Part shown: piece by piece, positions 28,300 to 38,155 of the stretch
Numbering within the stretch: the first letter of the stretch is position 1
Layout: each line of letters starts with the position of its first letter
Assembly (NCBI RefSeq): GCF_000753795.1
Contig: NZ_JPEO01000016.1
Span: 1 to 64,000, forward strand
DNA from: Shewanella mangrovi
GTDB lineage: Bacteria; Pseudomonadota; Gammaproteobacteria; Enterobacterales; Shewanellaceae
DNA: 64,000 nt
Direction: 5' to 3'
Notes under the pieces: generated by a model
Told to the model about the DNA's origin: nothing
Databases searched by the model: none
The model's input: only the letters and a program-made list of their open reading frames with translations
Program-made: the position numbers and the translations under genes

Positions 28300-30309
28300 A
28301 TGAACTACCGTAATTGGCCTATCGCCAAGCAGATAGGAACGCTTTCCTTCATTTTAACCATCGTGGTATTTGGTGTTATCGGTTCCATATCTTATATTTC
28401 CGCTTCTAATGCTCTTAGGGATAAGGCGTTGTCTGCTGTGGAAGCACAGATGATGTCAGTTGAAGATCTATTAAAGCTGCAATATGACACGCTGTTGACG
28501 CTTGCCAGACGTAATTCAGATGTATTTCGAGGAATGTATCCTGGTCAGTTCTACAAACCAGAAAATAAAACAGTAAGAGTAATGGGCAAGGATACGCCCG
28601 CCTTAATGCAAGACAATGAGCAAATTAACTCGTCAATCAGTAAAGTTGACCGTTATGCGAAATTAACTGGTGGTAACGCCACTGTGTTCGTGCGCGACGG
28701 TGATGATTTTCTGCGTATTTCAACCTCGCTGAAGAAGGCAGATGGTAGTCGTGCCGTAGGCACTTATCTTGGGAAACAACACCCAGGCTACAATATGCTG
28801 ATGAATGGTGAGACCTATGAAGGTTATGCCAAGTTGTTTGGCAAAGACTACATGACCGTCTATCGCCCGATGAAAGATCCACAGGGCAATGTCGTCGCAA
28901 TTCTCTACATTGGCTTTGATATCACCGATTCTTTGCAACAGTTACAGGAATCCGTTAAGCAACTCAAAATCGAAGAGTCCGGCTATTACATGGTGGTACG
29001 CAAGGCCGACGATGTGTTAATAGCTCATCCATCGTTGAAAATCGGCAGCCCGATTGCGGATGACCAGCTCAATGGCCTGCCGCTGCGTAAGTTGCTCAGC
29101 GATTACGATCAAATGACCTCATTTACCAGCAACAATGGTGTCAAGATGGCCAGTCTTAGTGCGCTCATTCCCGGATGGGATTGGGTCATTATCGGCCAAG
29201 TGAAATACGCTGAGCTAAATGAAGAAAGCTGGTCATTGCTGTTACTCAGCCTACTCATTTCCACCGTTGGTATTATTGCCATTACCGCGTTGCTATCGCT
29301 GGTGCTGGTTAACACAGTAAAACCTCTGCGCCGTTTGCAAACCCATATGGAAGAACTCGGCAAGGGCGATCTGAGTGTGGATCTGCCGCAGGTTAATCAA
29401 AACAGCCAAAATGAAGTCGATCGCATCAGTTACAGCGCTAGCATGATGACGCAAAACTTACGCAAACTTATCCGTTCGTTGCTCGACTCAGTACAAACCA
29501 TTGAGAGTCAGGCCAGTCAGTCACAAGAAATTGCCCGACTGAACGGCGAAGAAGCTAACGCGCTGATGGCGCAAACCGACCAAATTGCGACAGCTATCGA
29601 AGAGATGTCGACATCTATCCGCGACGTAGCTACGCATGCCAATGAGAGTGCAGACCAAAGCCATCAGGTTGATGTTGCCTCACAAGAGGGACACATGGCG
29701 TTGGTACAGGTCGTGAAGGACCTCGAAACCTTGTCACTGCAATTGACGAAAAGCCATGAGGCCGTTGAAGGTGTCGCTAAAGAAAGTGAATCGATTAATA
29801 AAATCACCGAAGTTATCAATGGCATTGCGGAACAGACCAACTTGTTGGCACTGAACGCAGCGATTGAAGCTGCTCGCGCGGGTGAACAAGGCCGTGGATT
29901 TGCGGTAGTCGCCGACGAAGTTCGAACGCTAGCAAGTCGTACTCAGGCCTCGATTTCTGAAATCAGTCAAACCATCTTGCAGCTGCAGTCTAAGGTGAAA
30001 GATACCGCGTCGCGCATGGATGAAAGCCATCAGTTAGGCATGAAATCTACTGAACAAGGTACTGCCGCAAATCAGCAGTTAACCGCGATTACCGAGCGTA
30101 TTGCCGACCTCGCAGTGTCGGTAAGCAGCATTGCCAGCGCCACAGAGCAACAGAGTTCAGTGGCTGCAGATGTAACCCGTAATTTGCATGAAATCAGCGA
30201 ATTGGCGAAGGAGGGTGAGATTCGGGCCAGCAGTACAGTCACTTCCGCTGATGAACTGGCTTCACTGGCATCATCACTGAAACGCCAAATCAGCGTCTTT
30301 AAGGTGTAG
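28300..30309 (+). CDS. Methyl-accepting chemotaxis protein with Cache_3-Cache_2 sensor
   Basis: A 669-residue chemoreceptor. TM1 (about 11-33) is followed by a long periplasmic region to about 305 that matches the Cache_3-Cache_2 fusion domain ('[14 protein letters not shown]' and '[10 protein letters not shown]'). TM2 (about 306-330), a HAMP segment to about 385 and a full signalling hairpin with tip '[16 protein letters not shown]' near 510-525 follow. Members of this group often sense small organic acids. No C-terminal CheR pentapeptide. Confidence 0.9.
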   Translation: MNYRNWPIAKQIGTLSFILTIVVFGVIGSISYISASNALRDKALSAVEAQMMSVEDLLKLQYDTLLTLARRNSDVFRGMYPGQFYKPENKTVRVMGKDTPALMQDNEQINSSISKVDRYAKLTGGNATVFVRDGDDFLRISTSLKKADGSRAVGTYLGKQHPGYNMLMNGETYEGYAKLFGKDYMTVYRPMKDPQGNVVAILYIGFDITDSLQQLQESVKQLKIEESGYYMVVRKADDVLIAHPSLKIGSPIADDQLNGLPLRKLLSDYDQMTSFTSNNGVKMASLSALIPGWDWVIIGQVKYAELNEESWSLLLLSLLISTVGIIAITALLSLVLVNTVKPLRRLQTHMEELGKGDLSVDLPQVNQNSQNEVDRISYSASMMTQNLRKLIRSLLDSVQTIESQASQSQEIARLNGEEANALMAQTDQIATAIEEMSTSIRDVATHANESADQSHQVDVASQEGHMALVQVVKDLETLSLQLTKSHEAVEGVAKESESINKITEVINGIAEQTNLLALNAAIEAARAGEQGRGFAVVADEVRTLASRTQASISEISQTILQLQSKVKDTASRMDESHQLGMKSTEQGTAANQQLTAITERIADLAVSVSSIASATEQQSSVAADVTRNLHEISELAKEGEIRASSTVTSADELASLASSLKRQISVFKV

Positions 30310-30322
30310 TTCCTGTCACATG

Positions 30323-30352
30323 AAAAAAGGTGCTAGTAATAGCACCTTTTTT
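30323..30352. terminator. Bidirectional terminator between the chemoreceptor and ybaY-like genes
   Basis: A 13-base stem (30323-30335 with 30340-30352) has a GTAA loop and A/T tracts on both sides. It serves the convergent chemoreceptor and ybaY-tesB units. Confidence 0.88.
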
Positions 30353-30380
30353 ATTGGTAACGCTTAGCTGATGTCGATAT

Positions 30381-30785
30381 TTAGCGCAGATTTTCAATCG
30401 GAACGGCTTTCATCACAACTTCCACAGTGTTCTTACCGTTGTTTATCACCGGATACTTATCATAGGTCTGGAAAATAACCTTATTCTGATACTGGATTAG
30501 CGCCACCACGCCGTAATTGATACTGCTGCTAATGGTGTCAGCGGGCAAAATGAATTTGAATGGCACAGGAGCACGCGCCACGTTAAAGGTTTTCTGCGCA
30601 ATAATGACGCCGGGCGTGTCCAAATCAATCACGGCAATAGTGATAGAACAACCTTGAGGCAAGGTCAGTTTCTCACGATAGCCAGCGGCGCCATTGATCA
30701 CCACTGGCGGGTCGGGTTCAACCGTGACACAGCCAACCACGCTCAACAACATCAGTGCTGCAAATACACCTTTAAGCAATTTCAT
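30381..30785 (-). CDS. ybaY: YbaY-family lipoprotein
   Basis: A 134-residue lipoprotein: signal with lipobox V-V-G-C (Cys19), then one beta-rich YscW/YbaY domain with 'L-P-Q-G-C-S-I-T-I-A-V-I-D' and 'F-K-F-I-L-P-A'. Function is not established; YscW relatives are pilotins. It is 3 bases downstream of tesB, as ybaY follows tesB in Escherichia coli, and this shared order supports the assignment beyond sequence pattern. Confidence 0.78.
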   Translation of the reverse strand: MKLLKGVFAALMLLSVVGCVTVEPDPPVVINGAAGYREKLTLPQGCSITIAVIDLDTPGVIIAQKTFNVARAPVPFKFILPADTISSSINYGVVALIQYQNKVIFQTYDKYPVINNGKNTVEVVMKAVPIENLR

Positions 30786-30787
30786 TT

Positions 30788-31666
30788 TCAGTCCTTTTTC
30801 GCACTTGGATCCGTCATACGCATCAGGCCTTCCTGTGTTGCTGATGCAATCAACCTTCCTTGTAAATCAAAAAACTGGCCACGAACATAACCGCGCCCAC
30901 CACAAGCATTCGGGCTCTCAATCGCATACAGCAACCAATCATTAAGATTCACCGGACGATGGAACCAAATTGAATGATCAATCGTCGCCATGCGCATTCC
31001 CGGCGTTAAGAATGACACGCCGTGTGGCTGTGCAGCCGTCACTAAGAAATTGAAGTCAGACGCATAAGCCAACAAGTAATCATGCATATCGTGATCGGCA
31101 GGAAGCTTGCCGTTAGCGCGCATCCACACATAGCGATGTGGCTCAGTTTCATTTGGAGCGACAGGGGTAAGCGGATTAACCAAACGCATTTCGACTGGTG
31201 CATCTGCCATAAACTTCTCAAGCATTTTTGGCGGCACTTTATCACGCATGGTCATCGCAAGTTCTTGCTGGTTCAACAAGCCCTCTGGACCGGGAACATC
31301 AGGCATAGCCGATTGATGTTCAAAGCCTTTTTCCTCGACTTGAAAAGAACAGGTCATGTAAAAAATAGGACGACCTTTTTGAACAGCTTTAACGCGCCTC
31401 GCACTAAAACTGCCGCCGTCGCGAACATTTTCGACGTCATAAATAATGGGCAGTTTCTCATCGCCTGCACGTAAGAAATAGGAGTGCAACGAATGCACGT
31501 TACGCTCTGCGGGCACCGTTTGTCGCGCTGCACTTAGCGCCTGCCCCATCACTTGGCCACCAAACACATGACCAAAACCTAAATCCTGACTTTGGCCGCG
31601 ATACCAACCTGTCTCAATACGTTCTAATGCCAACAACGACATCAGCTCATCTAGAACATGACTCAT
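30788..31666 (-). CDS. tesB: Acyl-CoA thioesterase II
   Basis: TesB hydrolyses medium- and long-chain acyl-CoA in the cytoplasm. The 292-residue double hot-dog protein shows the N-terminal 'G-H-V-F-G-G-Q-V-M-G-Q-A-L' and 'H-S-L-H-S-Y-F-L-R-A-G-D'. In its C-terminal half it has the catalytic Asp in 'Y-A-S-D-F-N-F-L', 'T-I-D-H-S-I-W-F-H-R-P' and the Gln in 'T-Q-E-G-L-M-R'. Length matches E. coli TesB closely. It is the first gene of a two-gene unit with the YbaY-like gene. Confidence 0.93.
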   Translation of the reverse strand: MSHVLDELMSLLALERIETGWYRGQSQDLGFGHVFGGQVMGQALSAARQTVPAERNVHSLHSYFLRAGDEKLPIIYDVENVRDGGSFSARRVKAVQKGRPIFYMTCSFQVEEKGFEHQSAMPDVPGPEGLLNQQELAMTMRDKVPPKMLEKFMADAPVEMRLVNPLTPVAPNETEPHRYVWMRANGKLPADHDMHDYLLAYASDFNFLVTAAQPHGVSFLTPGMRMATIDHSIWFHRPVNLNDWLLYAIESPNACGGRGYVRGQFFDLQGRLIASATQEGLMRMTDPSAKKD

Positions 31667-31742
31667 GAATCACCCTGTTTTGAAATCCTTCTGCCACAGA
31701 GATTACCGCAGACCCATGATTAAATACCAGTCCTAACATGCG

Positions 31743-32627
31743 CTATTTGAGCAATACACCATGTTCTTTTGATGCGGACTTCGCCCACCTAACAATCTGA
31801 TCTTCGCCGCTTTTGCTCGCAATCATCGCGCTCGTTTCAAGCAACTTAGGCCAGGCTTTGCTAATGGCTTCGGCGGTGCAGTCCGCCGCTTGAAAGTAAT
31901 GCGGTTTAGATTGGGTCATAAACGCACGACTGACACTGCCCGCAGCGGCTAACAGATGTTGCCCAGTAGGTGCTTCATCGCTGAGAAGATAGGTAGCCGC
32001 CGCAACTGGCGTTTCCATAGAAAACATTGGTGCGACTTCTGAAGCGAGATGCTGCGAGGTCATGGGGGTTAAGGCTTGTGCGCAAAGCGTATTGACGTGA
32101 ATATTGTATTCGGCGCCTTCCTGGCTCATGCAACTGGCTAGCCCAAGTAAGCCCATTTTAGCGGTAGCAAAAGCGCATTCAAACTGATCGCCAAACAAAG
32201 CGCTGGCGCCGGTTAGTAACACCACTCGGCCGTAGTTTTGCTGTTTCATAAGCGGCCAAAATGCACGGCTCAACAGAAACGCCCCATCTAGGTCGACATC
32301 AATCTGCCGCCGCCAATCCTGTGTCGGCATCTTTTCCAGTTCATTGGGCAGATGAATACCAGCAGACAGCAATAAGCCATCTACATGAGCGTAAGATTTG
32401 AGAATTTCACGGGTAGTTTGTTCGACTTGGGCTTCGTTGGCAACATCACATAGCCAACAACTTACACGTCCGCCCAACGCTTCCACCGCAGCTTTGATGT
32501 TTTGCGTTGAATGGCTATCGATCAGTATCAGCTCAGCACCTCGCTGCGCTAACGCAATAGCAAATGCCCGCCCTAATCCTGACGCGGCGCCGGTGATGAC
32601 AATGGTTCTGTTATTAAAGCGCATCAT
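31743..32627 (-). CDS. Short-chain dehydrogenase homologue with altered active site
   Basis: A 294-residue SDR related to the dehydrogenase domain of peroxisomal multifunctional enzymes. The NAD(P) loop 'T-G-A-A-S-G-L-G-R' (12-20) and Ser142 are kept, and Lys157 is present. The catalytic tyrosine position is Phe153 ('F-A-T-A-K'), and the usual N-N-A-G is 'S-A-G'. This argues that normal SDR oxidoreductase chemistry is lost or reshaped. An AGGAG site lies 5 bases before the ATG. Monocistronic, 76 bases from tesB. Confidence 0.8.
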   Translation of the reverse strand: MMRFNNRTIVITGAASGLGRAFAIALAQRGAELILIDSHSTQNIKAAVEALGGRVSCWLCDVANEAQVEQTTREILKSYAHVDGLLLSAGIHLPNELEKMPTQDWRRQIDVDLDGAFLLSRAFWPLMKQQNYGRVVLLTGASALFGDQFECAFATAKMGLLGLASCMSQEGAEYNIHVNTLCAQALTPMTSQHLASEVAPMFSMETPVAAATYLLSDEAPTGQHLLAAAGSVSRAFMTQSKPHYFQAADCTAEAISKAWPKLLETSAMIASKSGEDQIVRWAKSASKEHGVLLK

Positions 32628-32788
32628 AACCGCTCCTATCGGTTAGCTATCGCCTCAATCTGTTGGTTGTTAACCTCAGATATCCCCTGAGCACTCATTG
32701 ATTATGGTGCTATTTTGGTGAGTTAACAGCCTCGCAAATGTGCGCTAAATCAAACTCTTTTACATGCATTAATCGTGTTGTACTAACT

Positions 32789-32816
32789 TTCACAACAGAA
32801 ATTGTTATCCTATAAG
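32789..32816 (+). promoter_or_regulatory. Candidate menA promoter
   Basis: TTCACA (32789-32794), 16 bases, TATAAG (32811-32816). The -10 lies within a short inverted repeat TATCCT-ATA-AGGATA (32806-32820) that could bind a regulator. Confidence 0.4.
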
Positions 32817-32849
32817 GATATTACGTTGTGATGAGTAGACTTAGTTAGA

Positions 32850-33725
32850 ATGAACCCTTGGATTCTTGCCATCAGACCTCGTACGCTGCCAGCCGCAGCT
32901 GGGCCGCTGCTTGTAGGCAACTTTTTAGCACTGCCACTGGAAAAGTTTAGTATTTGGGTCGCCGTGGCCTCAATGGTCTGTGCCCTGCTGTTACAGATTG
33001 CCGTTAACTTGGCCAACGATTATTTTGATCATAAAAATGGCATTGATACCGAAGAACGCGTCGGGCCAACACGCGTCACCCAAAGCGGCTTACTGGCGCC
33101 TACTGCTGTGCGTAATGCAATGACACTATGTTTGCTGTTATCGCTGGCTGTAGGGTCATTTTTGATTTGGCACGGTGGTTGGCCAATAGCTATTCTTGCC
33201 GCAGCTTCTATGCTCGGAGCGTTAGGTTACAGTGGTGGTCCTTACCCGTTGGCATCGCACGGTTTGGGTGAGCTGGCAGCATTTGTATTCTTTGGCTTAG
33301 TCGCTGTTGTCGGCAGTTACTATCTGCAAGCCGGTGAAACCACTACAGCTTCTTGGTTGCTAGGCAGCGCCGTAGGGTTACTGAACGCTGCAATTATGTT
33401 GGTAAACAATACTCGTGACATCTTCACCGACACCAAAGCCGGGAAAAAAACCTTAGCAGTACGCATTGGTGAAGCCCAAGCTAAAGTGATGTATCAGGCC
33501 TTGGTTTATCTGCCATTTGGCTTAATTATCGCGGGCTTCCTATTGGGGCAACTTCCTGGCTTTCCAGTATTATTAGCTGGTTTGTCTTTAATCATGGCAC
33601 GCAAACTGTCGTCTGATTTTTATCAGTATTCAGGAGCATCACTTAATCCACTATTAGGTAAAACCGCCAAACTAACGATGATGTTTAGTGCGCTGTTCAG
33701 TTTTGGATTGGTGTTTGTGGTCTAA
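32850..33725 (+). CDS. menA: 1,4-dihydroxy-2-naphthoate polyprenyltransferase
   Basis: MenA joins a polyprenyl diphosphate to 1,4-dihydroxy-2-naphthoate, giving demethylmenaquinone, in the inner membrane. The 291-residue UbiA-type protein begins 'W-I-L-A-I-R-P-R-T-L-P-A-A'. It has the first aspartate motif 'N-D-Y-F-D-H' (56-61) and the second 'N-N-T-R-D-I-F-T-D' (about 185), with 'K-A-G-K-K-T-L' after it, plus about eight membrane helices. Menaquinone is central to anaerobic respiration in Shewanella-like bacteria. There is no strong ribosome site. Confidence 0.92.
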   Translation: MNPWILAIRPRTLPAAAGPLLVGNFLALPLEKFSIWVAVASMVCALLLQIAVNLANDYFDHKNGIDTEERVGPTRVTQSGLLAPTAVRNAMTLCLLLSLAVGSFLIWHGGWPIAILAAASMLGALGYSGGPYPLASHGLGELAAFVFFGLVAVVGSYYLQAGETTTASWLLGSAVGLLNAAIMLVNNTRDIFTDTKAGKKTLAVRIGEAQAKVMYQALVYLPFGLIIAGFLLGQLPGFPVLLAGLSLIMARKLSSDFYQYSGASLNPLLGKTAKLTMMFSALFSFGLVFVV

Positions 33726-33744
33726 CCGCCAAGATTTCCATACT

Positions 33745-33772
33745 AAAAAGGCTTCCACTTGGAAGCCTTTTT
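33745..33772. terminator. Bidirectional terminator between menA and gnd
   Basis: A 12-base stem (33745-33756 with 33761-33772), ACTT loop, A tract before and a long T tract after. It ends both convergent genes. Confidence 0.9.
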
Positions 33773-33793
33773 TTTCACTGTCACTGAATGTGA

Positions 33794-35323
33794 TTAGCTC
33801 ATTTTCACCAGCTTACGTGGCGATTCACTCCAAGTGATATGGTAGAACTCGCCTTTTGGCGCATCGGTGCGCTCAAAAGTATGTGAACCGAAGAAGTCAC
33901 GCTGACCTTGTAACAAGTTGGCTGGCAGAACTTCACAACGCAGTGAATCAAAATAAGCCAGCGCAGAACTGATACACGGCACTGGAATACCTTTCACCAC
34001 TGCTTGAGCAACAACTTGGCGCCACTGTCCTTGCAGCTCGTTGAGCTTGCTGGCAAAACCTTCTGCTTGCAGCAAGTTTTCAATGCCCGCATCCGCCTCA
34101 AAAGCATCAGAAATCGTCCGCAGGAAACCAGCGCGAATGATACAACCTGCACGCCAGATCCGCGCGATTGCGGCGTAATCCAACTCCCACTGTTGCTCTT
34201 TGGCTTGCATTGCAATCATCTGGAAACCTTGTGCGTAAGCGGTTACTTTCGCGCAGTACAAGGCCGCTTCCAACGCATCAATCGTCGCTTGCTGTTCTTC
34301 AGCAGAAACCGCTGCAATAGCTGGTCCGGTCAAAGACGTTGCCAACTGCTGACGCAATGTTTTCTGAGTACTCATTGAACGCGCATACACGGCTTCAGCA
34401 ATCGTTGATGCAGGACAACCCAGTTGCAAACTGCTAACGGCAGTCCACAGCCCTGTCCCTTTTTGCCCTGCTTTATCAAGGATAATATCCACCAGCGGCT
34501 TGTCAGTTTGCGGATCAACCTGACGTAGAACTTCAGCACTGATCTCAATCAGATAGCTGTTCAGCACGCCTTTGTTCCAGCGTTCAAATACTTCCGCAAT
34601 CTGAACTGTGCTCATACCCAAGCCAGTTTGCATAAAGTGGAAGGTTTCACAGATCAGCTGCATATCCGCGTATTCGATACCATTGTGTACCATTTTCACG
34701 TAATGGCCAGAACCCGCGGGGCCGATGTATGCAGTACAAGCTTCGCCTTGTTCAATGACTTCTCCCGGCTGATGGCGCTCAAGCGGTAAACCTGTGTCAG
34801 CATCTACTTTGGCGGCAATTGCGGTCCAAATTGGCTCGATACGTTGCCAAGCTTTTTTGTCTCCGCTTGGCATCAGTGAAGGCCCAAAACGTGCGCCAAC
34901 TTCACCACCAGAAACCGCTGAGCTAAAGAAGGTCAATTTACCTTGGTAATGCTTCTCACGCGCAACGGTGTCAGTCCACAGACTGTTACCGGTGTCGATA
35001 ACGATATCTTCAGCAATAGCGCCCGCTTCAATCAACGCATCACAGATACTGTCAACGGCACGCCCAGCGGGTACAGACAAAAGAAATACGCGTGGTGCTT
35101 TAACACTTGCTAAGATCTGAGACAAGGACTCAACCCCAAACAAGCGGGTTTCCCTACCTGCCACTTCCGTTGCGGCCTGCTGTTCAGCAGCTTCAACTTT
35201 AGCTTTATCGAGATCAAATGCCGCAACAGAAAAACCATTATCAACGATATTAAGCGCTAGGTTTTTGCCCATGACGCCCAGACCAATTACACCGATATCT
35301 GCTGCTTCTAACTTGGGTTCCAT
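33794..35323 (-). CDS. gnd: 6-phosphogluconate dehydrogenase (decarboxylating)
   Basis: Gnd oxidises 6-phosphogluconate to ribulose 5-phosphate with NADP, in the pentose phosphate pathway. The 509-residue protein has the Rossmann start 'I-G-V-I-G-L-G-V-M-G-K-N-L', the substrate loop 'S-S-A-V-S-G-G-E-V-G-A-R-F-G-P-S-L-M' and 'K-M-V-H-N-G-I-E-Y-A-D-M-Q' with the catalytic lysine. The ATG at 35323 has GGTGGA 7 bases upstream; the frame extends 9 codons further without a ribosome site. It is somewhat longer than the E. coli enzyme. Confidence 0.94.
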   Translation of the reverse strand: MEPKLEAADIGVIGLGVMGKNLALNIVDNGFSVAAFDLDKAKVEAAEQQAATEVAGRETRLFGVESLSQILASVKAPRVFLLSVPAGRAVDSICDALIEAGAIAEDIVIDTGNSLWTDTVAREKHYQGKLTFFSSAVSGGEVGARFGPSLMPSGDKKAWQRIEPIWTAIAAKVDADTGLPLERHQPGEVIEQGEACTAYIGPAGSGHYVKMVHNGIEYADMQLICETFHFMQTGLGMSTVQIAEVFERWNKGVLNSYLIEISAEVLRQVDPQTDKPLVDIILDKAGQKGTGLWTAVSSLQLGCPASTIAEAVYARSMSTQKTLRQQLATSLTGPAIAAVSAEEQQATIDALEAALYCAKVTAYAQGFQMIAMQAKEQQWELDYAAIARIWRAGCIIRAGFLRTISDAFEADAGIENLLQAEGFASKLNELQGQWRQVVAQAVVKGIPVPCISSALAYFDSLRCEVLPANLLQGQRDFFGSHTFERTDAPKGEFYHITWSESPRKLVKMS

Positions 35324-35479
35324 AGTGTATTCCACCAAAATACTGCTCACACAACTGCAAAAAATGTGCTACGCATACAATAATTAATTGCATTCTACTG
35401 AATCAGCTAATGCCGATGCAAACAGATAGTGGCGATGTTAAATAAAGAAAAAAACGATTGAATAATTCATAGATAACAA

Positions 35480-35505
35480 AAAAGACCCGCAATTGCGGGT
35501 CTTTT
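35480..35505. terminator. Terminator of the acyl-CoA synthetase gene
   Basis: An 11-base stem (35480-35490 with 35495-35505) around AATT, followed on the minus strand by further T residues. It lies 13 bases past the stop codon. Confidence 0.85.
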
Positions 35506-35517
35506 ATTCAAACAAAC

Positions 35518-37434
35518 TTAAGCATGTTGCTTAAGCAAGGCATCGGCATACCCCATTCGCGTTAACGCAGAACGAACTAAATCAAGCGTTTGCGGATCTT
35601 CAATCGTCGCTGGTGGTGTAAAGTCCTTGTTGTCAGCAATCTTACGCATGGTGCCGCGCAAAATCTTGCCCGAACGCGTTTTAGGCAACTTCTGCACTGC
35701 GCTTACCAGTTTAAACGCGGCCACTGGGCCAATCTCTTGTCGCACTAGCGCCACTAACTCTTTATGGAGTTGGTCCTCACTAATATCGACACCATTTTTC
35801 AGCACTACAAGTCCCAACGGTACCTGCCCTTTAAGGTTGTCGTCGACACCAATAACGGCAGCCTCGGCTACCGCGGCGTGCTGACATAACACCTCTTCAA
35901 AACGTCCCGTCGACAAGCGGTGCCCCGCTACGTTAATGATGTCGTCAATACGACTCATAATATAGAGGTAACCGTCCTCATCCATATAGCCTGCATCACC
36001 GGTTAAGTAATAGCCGGGATACATGCTCAGGTAGCTGTCGACGTAACGTTTATCGTTTTGCCAAAGCGTGGTCAGAGTACCGGGCGGTAATGGCAATTTG
36101 ATGGCCACGTTACCAGACTGACCAGCAGAAACCTGCTCACCAAATTCATCTAACACTTCCACCTGATAGCCAGGTACTGCCCGTGCGGGCGATCCCGGTT
36201 TAATGGTAATCTGTTCGACCCCCATCAAATTAGCAGCGACCGGCCAACCAGTTTCGGTTTGCCACCAATGGTCAATCACCGGCTTGCCTAACTTCTCAGA
36301 CGCCCAATTTAAGGTATCAGGATCGCAACGTTCACCTGCTAAAAACAGGCTGTTAAGACAAGTTAAATCCGCTTTTGCTACAAATTCACCATTGGGATCT
36401 TCACGTTTAATCGCGCGAATAGCCGTTGGTGCAGTAAAAAACGACTTCACTTGGTAACGCTCAATGGTCTTCCAGAACACGCCAGGATCTGGGGTTCCCA
36501 CTGGTTTACCTTCATACAACACAGTCGTAGCCCCCACCAATAGCGGTGCATAAACGATATAGGAGTGGCCAACCACCCAGCCGACATCAGATGCCGCCCA
36601 GAAAGTATCGCCAGCTTGAATATCGTAAATATGCTTCATCGACCAAGCGAGTGCGACCGCATGCCCACCGTTATCCCTTACGACCCCTTTAGGTTGCCCG
36701 GTTGTTCCAGAGGTATACAGAATGTACAGCGGATCAGTGGCCTCTACCGCTACACAGTCAACCGCTGGCGCCTGACACACTGACTGTTGCCAATCATGGT
36801 CACGCGGTTGCTGCAGCTCAGCTTGATATTGGCTACGTTGTAGAATAAGACAGTTGGATGGTTGATGTTCAGACTGCTGTAATGCTTTATCGAGCAGTGG
36901 CTTATACGGCACCACACCTGAAGGTTCTACACCGCAAGAGGCGCTCAACACAAGTTTGGGTTTGGCATCGTTAATACGCGTCGCCAACTCATTGGCGGCA
37001 AAGCCACCAAATACCACGGAGTGAATTGCACCCAAGCGTGCACAGGCCAACATGGCGTATACCGTTTCAGGGATCATCGGCATATAAATCACCACACGAT
37101 CACCTTTGGTTACGCCAATAGACTGCATATAGCCAGCTAAACGACTGACTTGCGCCTGCAGTTCCGCATAGGTCACCGCATATTCAGTATCGGTGACCGG
37201 ACTGAAATAGCGGATAGCTAATTGTTCGCCTCGCCCATTGTTGACGTGTCGGTCAACAGCGTTGAAGCATGTGTTAAGTTTTCCTTGACTGAACCAGCGA
37301 TAAAACGGCTTATTACTCTCGTCTAGTACAGTTTCCCAGGGCTGGTACCAATCAATGAGCTTGGCACACTCGCCCCAAAATGCGTTTTTGTCATCGAGCG
37401 ACATTTTATACAGGGCTAAACCTGGATCTGTCAT
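35518..37434 (-). CDS. Propionyl/short-chain acyl-CoA synthetase (PrpE-like)
   Basis: A 638-residue acetyl-CoA-synthetase-type enzyme that activates short acids with ATP and CoA. It has the N-terminal ACAS domain ('W-F-S-Q-G-K-L-N-T-C-F-N-A-V-D-R-H'), 'Y-T-S-G-T-T-G-Q-P-K-G' near 240-250, 'W-W-Q-T-E-T-G-W', 'Y-L-T-G-D-A-G-Y' and the acylation-sensitive Lys590 in 'T-R-S-G-K-I-L-R'. The W-W-Q-T-E-T-G-W-P segment resembles propionyl-CoA synthetase. Divergent from liuR, it probably supplies acyl-CoA linked to branched-chain catabolism. The ribosome site is GGGAGG. Confidence 0.85.
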   Translation of the reverse strand: MTDPGLALYKMSLDDKNAFWGECAKLIDWYQPWETVLDESNKPFYRWFSQGKLNTCFNAVDRHVNNGRGEQLAIRYFSPVTDTEYAVTYAELQAQVSRLAGYMQSIGVTKGDRVVIYMPMIPETVYAMLACARLGAIHSVVFGGFAANELATRINDAKPKLVLSASCGVEPSGVVPYKPLLDKALQQSEHQPSNCLILQRSQYQAELQQPRDHDWQQSVCQAPAVDCVAVEATDPLYILYTSGTTGQPKGVVRDNGGHAVALAWSMKHIYDIQAGDTFWAASDVGWVVGHSYIVYAPLLVGATTVLYEGKPVGTPDPGVFWKTIERYQVKSFFTAPTAIRAIKREDPNGEFVAKADLTCLNSLFLAGERCDPDTLNWASEKLGKPVIDHWWQTETGWPVAANLMGVEQITIKPGSPARAVPGYQVEVLDEFGEQVSAGQSGNVAIKLPLPPGTLTTLWQNDKRYVDSYLSMYPGYYLTGDAGYMDEDGYLYIMSRIDDIINVAGHRLSTGRFEEVLCQHAAVAEAAVIGVDDNLKGQVPLGLVVLKNGVDISEDQLHKELVALVRQEIGPVAAFKLVSAVQKLPKTRSGKILRGTMRKIADNKDFTPPATIEDPQTLDLVRSALTRMGYADALLKQHA

Positions 37435-37634
37435 TCAACTGTCCTCCCACGGACTGCCTTGCGGCAAAAACACCCCTTCCTTCCCCACGGACATTATGGG
37501 TTGCTTTTTTAAGCACTCCCTATTAGACGTTAGCCTAAAACCCTGAAATAATCGGGGGAAAGCCAAGATCCCGCATTGCACGTTCATCGTTGCAGCAAAT
37601 TTCAAAAACTTGTCTAAAATTAGATAACGTTTTC

Positions 37635-37650
37635 TTTACCTTTACGTAAA
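37635..37650 (+). promoter_or_regulatory. Candidate LiuR operator
   Basis: TTTACCTTTACGTAAA is an almost perfect inverted repeat 50 bases upstream of the liuR ATG, in the liuR/synthetase divergent region. MerR-family LiuR is known to regulate liu genes in gammaproteobacteria. I recall a similar TTTACG-type motif for it, but that match was not checked. Confidence 0.45.
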
Positions 37651-37700
37651 CTTCATATATCTTGGCTAGGTTGTTGTAATTTAGCAGGAAGCCGTAGCAA

Positions 37701-38105
37701 ATGAGTATTAAGCCAAGTCCATCTACCTCGTTTTCGATCAGTGAATTATCAAAAGAGTTTGATATCACGACGAGAAGTATTCGTTTTTACGAGGACCAAG
37801 GACTGCTTAAGCCCAAACGCCGAGGCCAAACGCGGATTTACAGCATGAAAGATAGAGTCCGCCTGAAGTTGATTTTACGAGGAAAGAGACTGGGATTTTC
37901 TCTGTCAGAAACGCGTACTTTGTTTGAGATGTACGATGCCGAAAAAGGCAGCACCTCACAACTCAATACTATGTTGCAACTGATAGAGGATAAAAAAACC
38001 GCCTTACAGCAGCAGATGGACGACATCAAAATAGTGCTGATGGAACTCTCGTCAGCCGAAAGTCAATGTCGTCAGGCACTTGCGGATATCGCCGCGAAGC
38101 AATAA
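37701..38105 (+). CDS. liuR: MerR-family regulator of branched-chain catabolism
   Basis: LiuR controls leucine/isovalerate catabolism genes in gammaproteobacteria. The 134-residue protein has the MerR winged helix: 'F-S-I-S-E-L-S-K-E-F-D-I-T-T-R-S-I-R-F-Y-E' (about 11-31), then 'D-Q-G-L-L-K-P' and 'R-R-G-Q-T-R-I-Y', and a dimerising coiled coil from about 80. Its position directly before liuA identifies it. It is likely autoregulated through the inverted repeat upstream and regulates the downstream operon and perhaps the divergent synthetase. Confidence 0.88.
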   Translation: MSIKPSPSTSFSISELSKEFDITTRSIRFYEDQGLLKPKRRGQTRIYSMKDRVRLKLILRGKRLGFSLSETRTLFEMYDAEKGSTSQLNTMLQLIEDKKTALQQQMDDIKIVLMELSSAESQCRQALADIAAKQ

Positions 38106-38155
38106 GTTGCCTGCTCCGTGCTGACGTAAGGCCATGTCAGTGACGGAGAATATAC

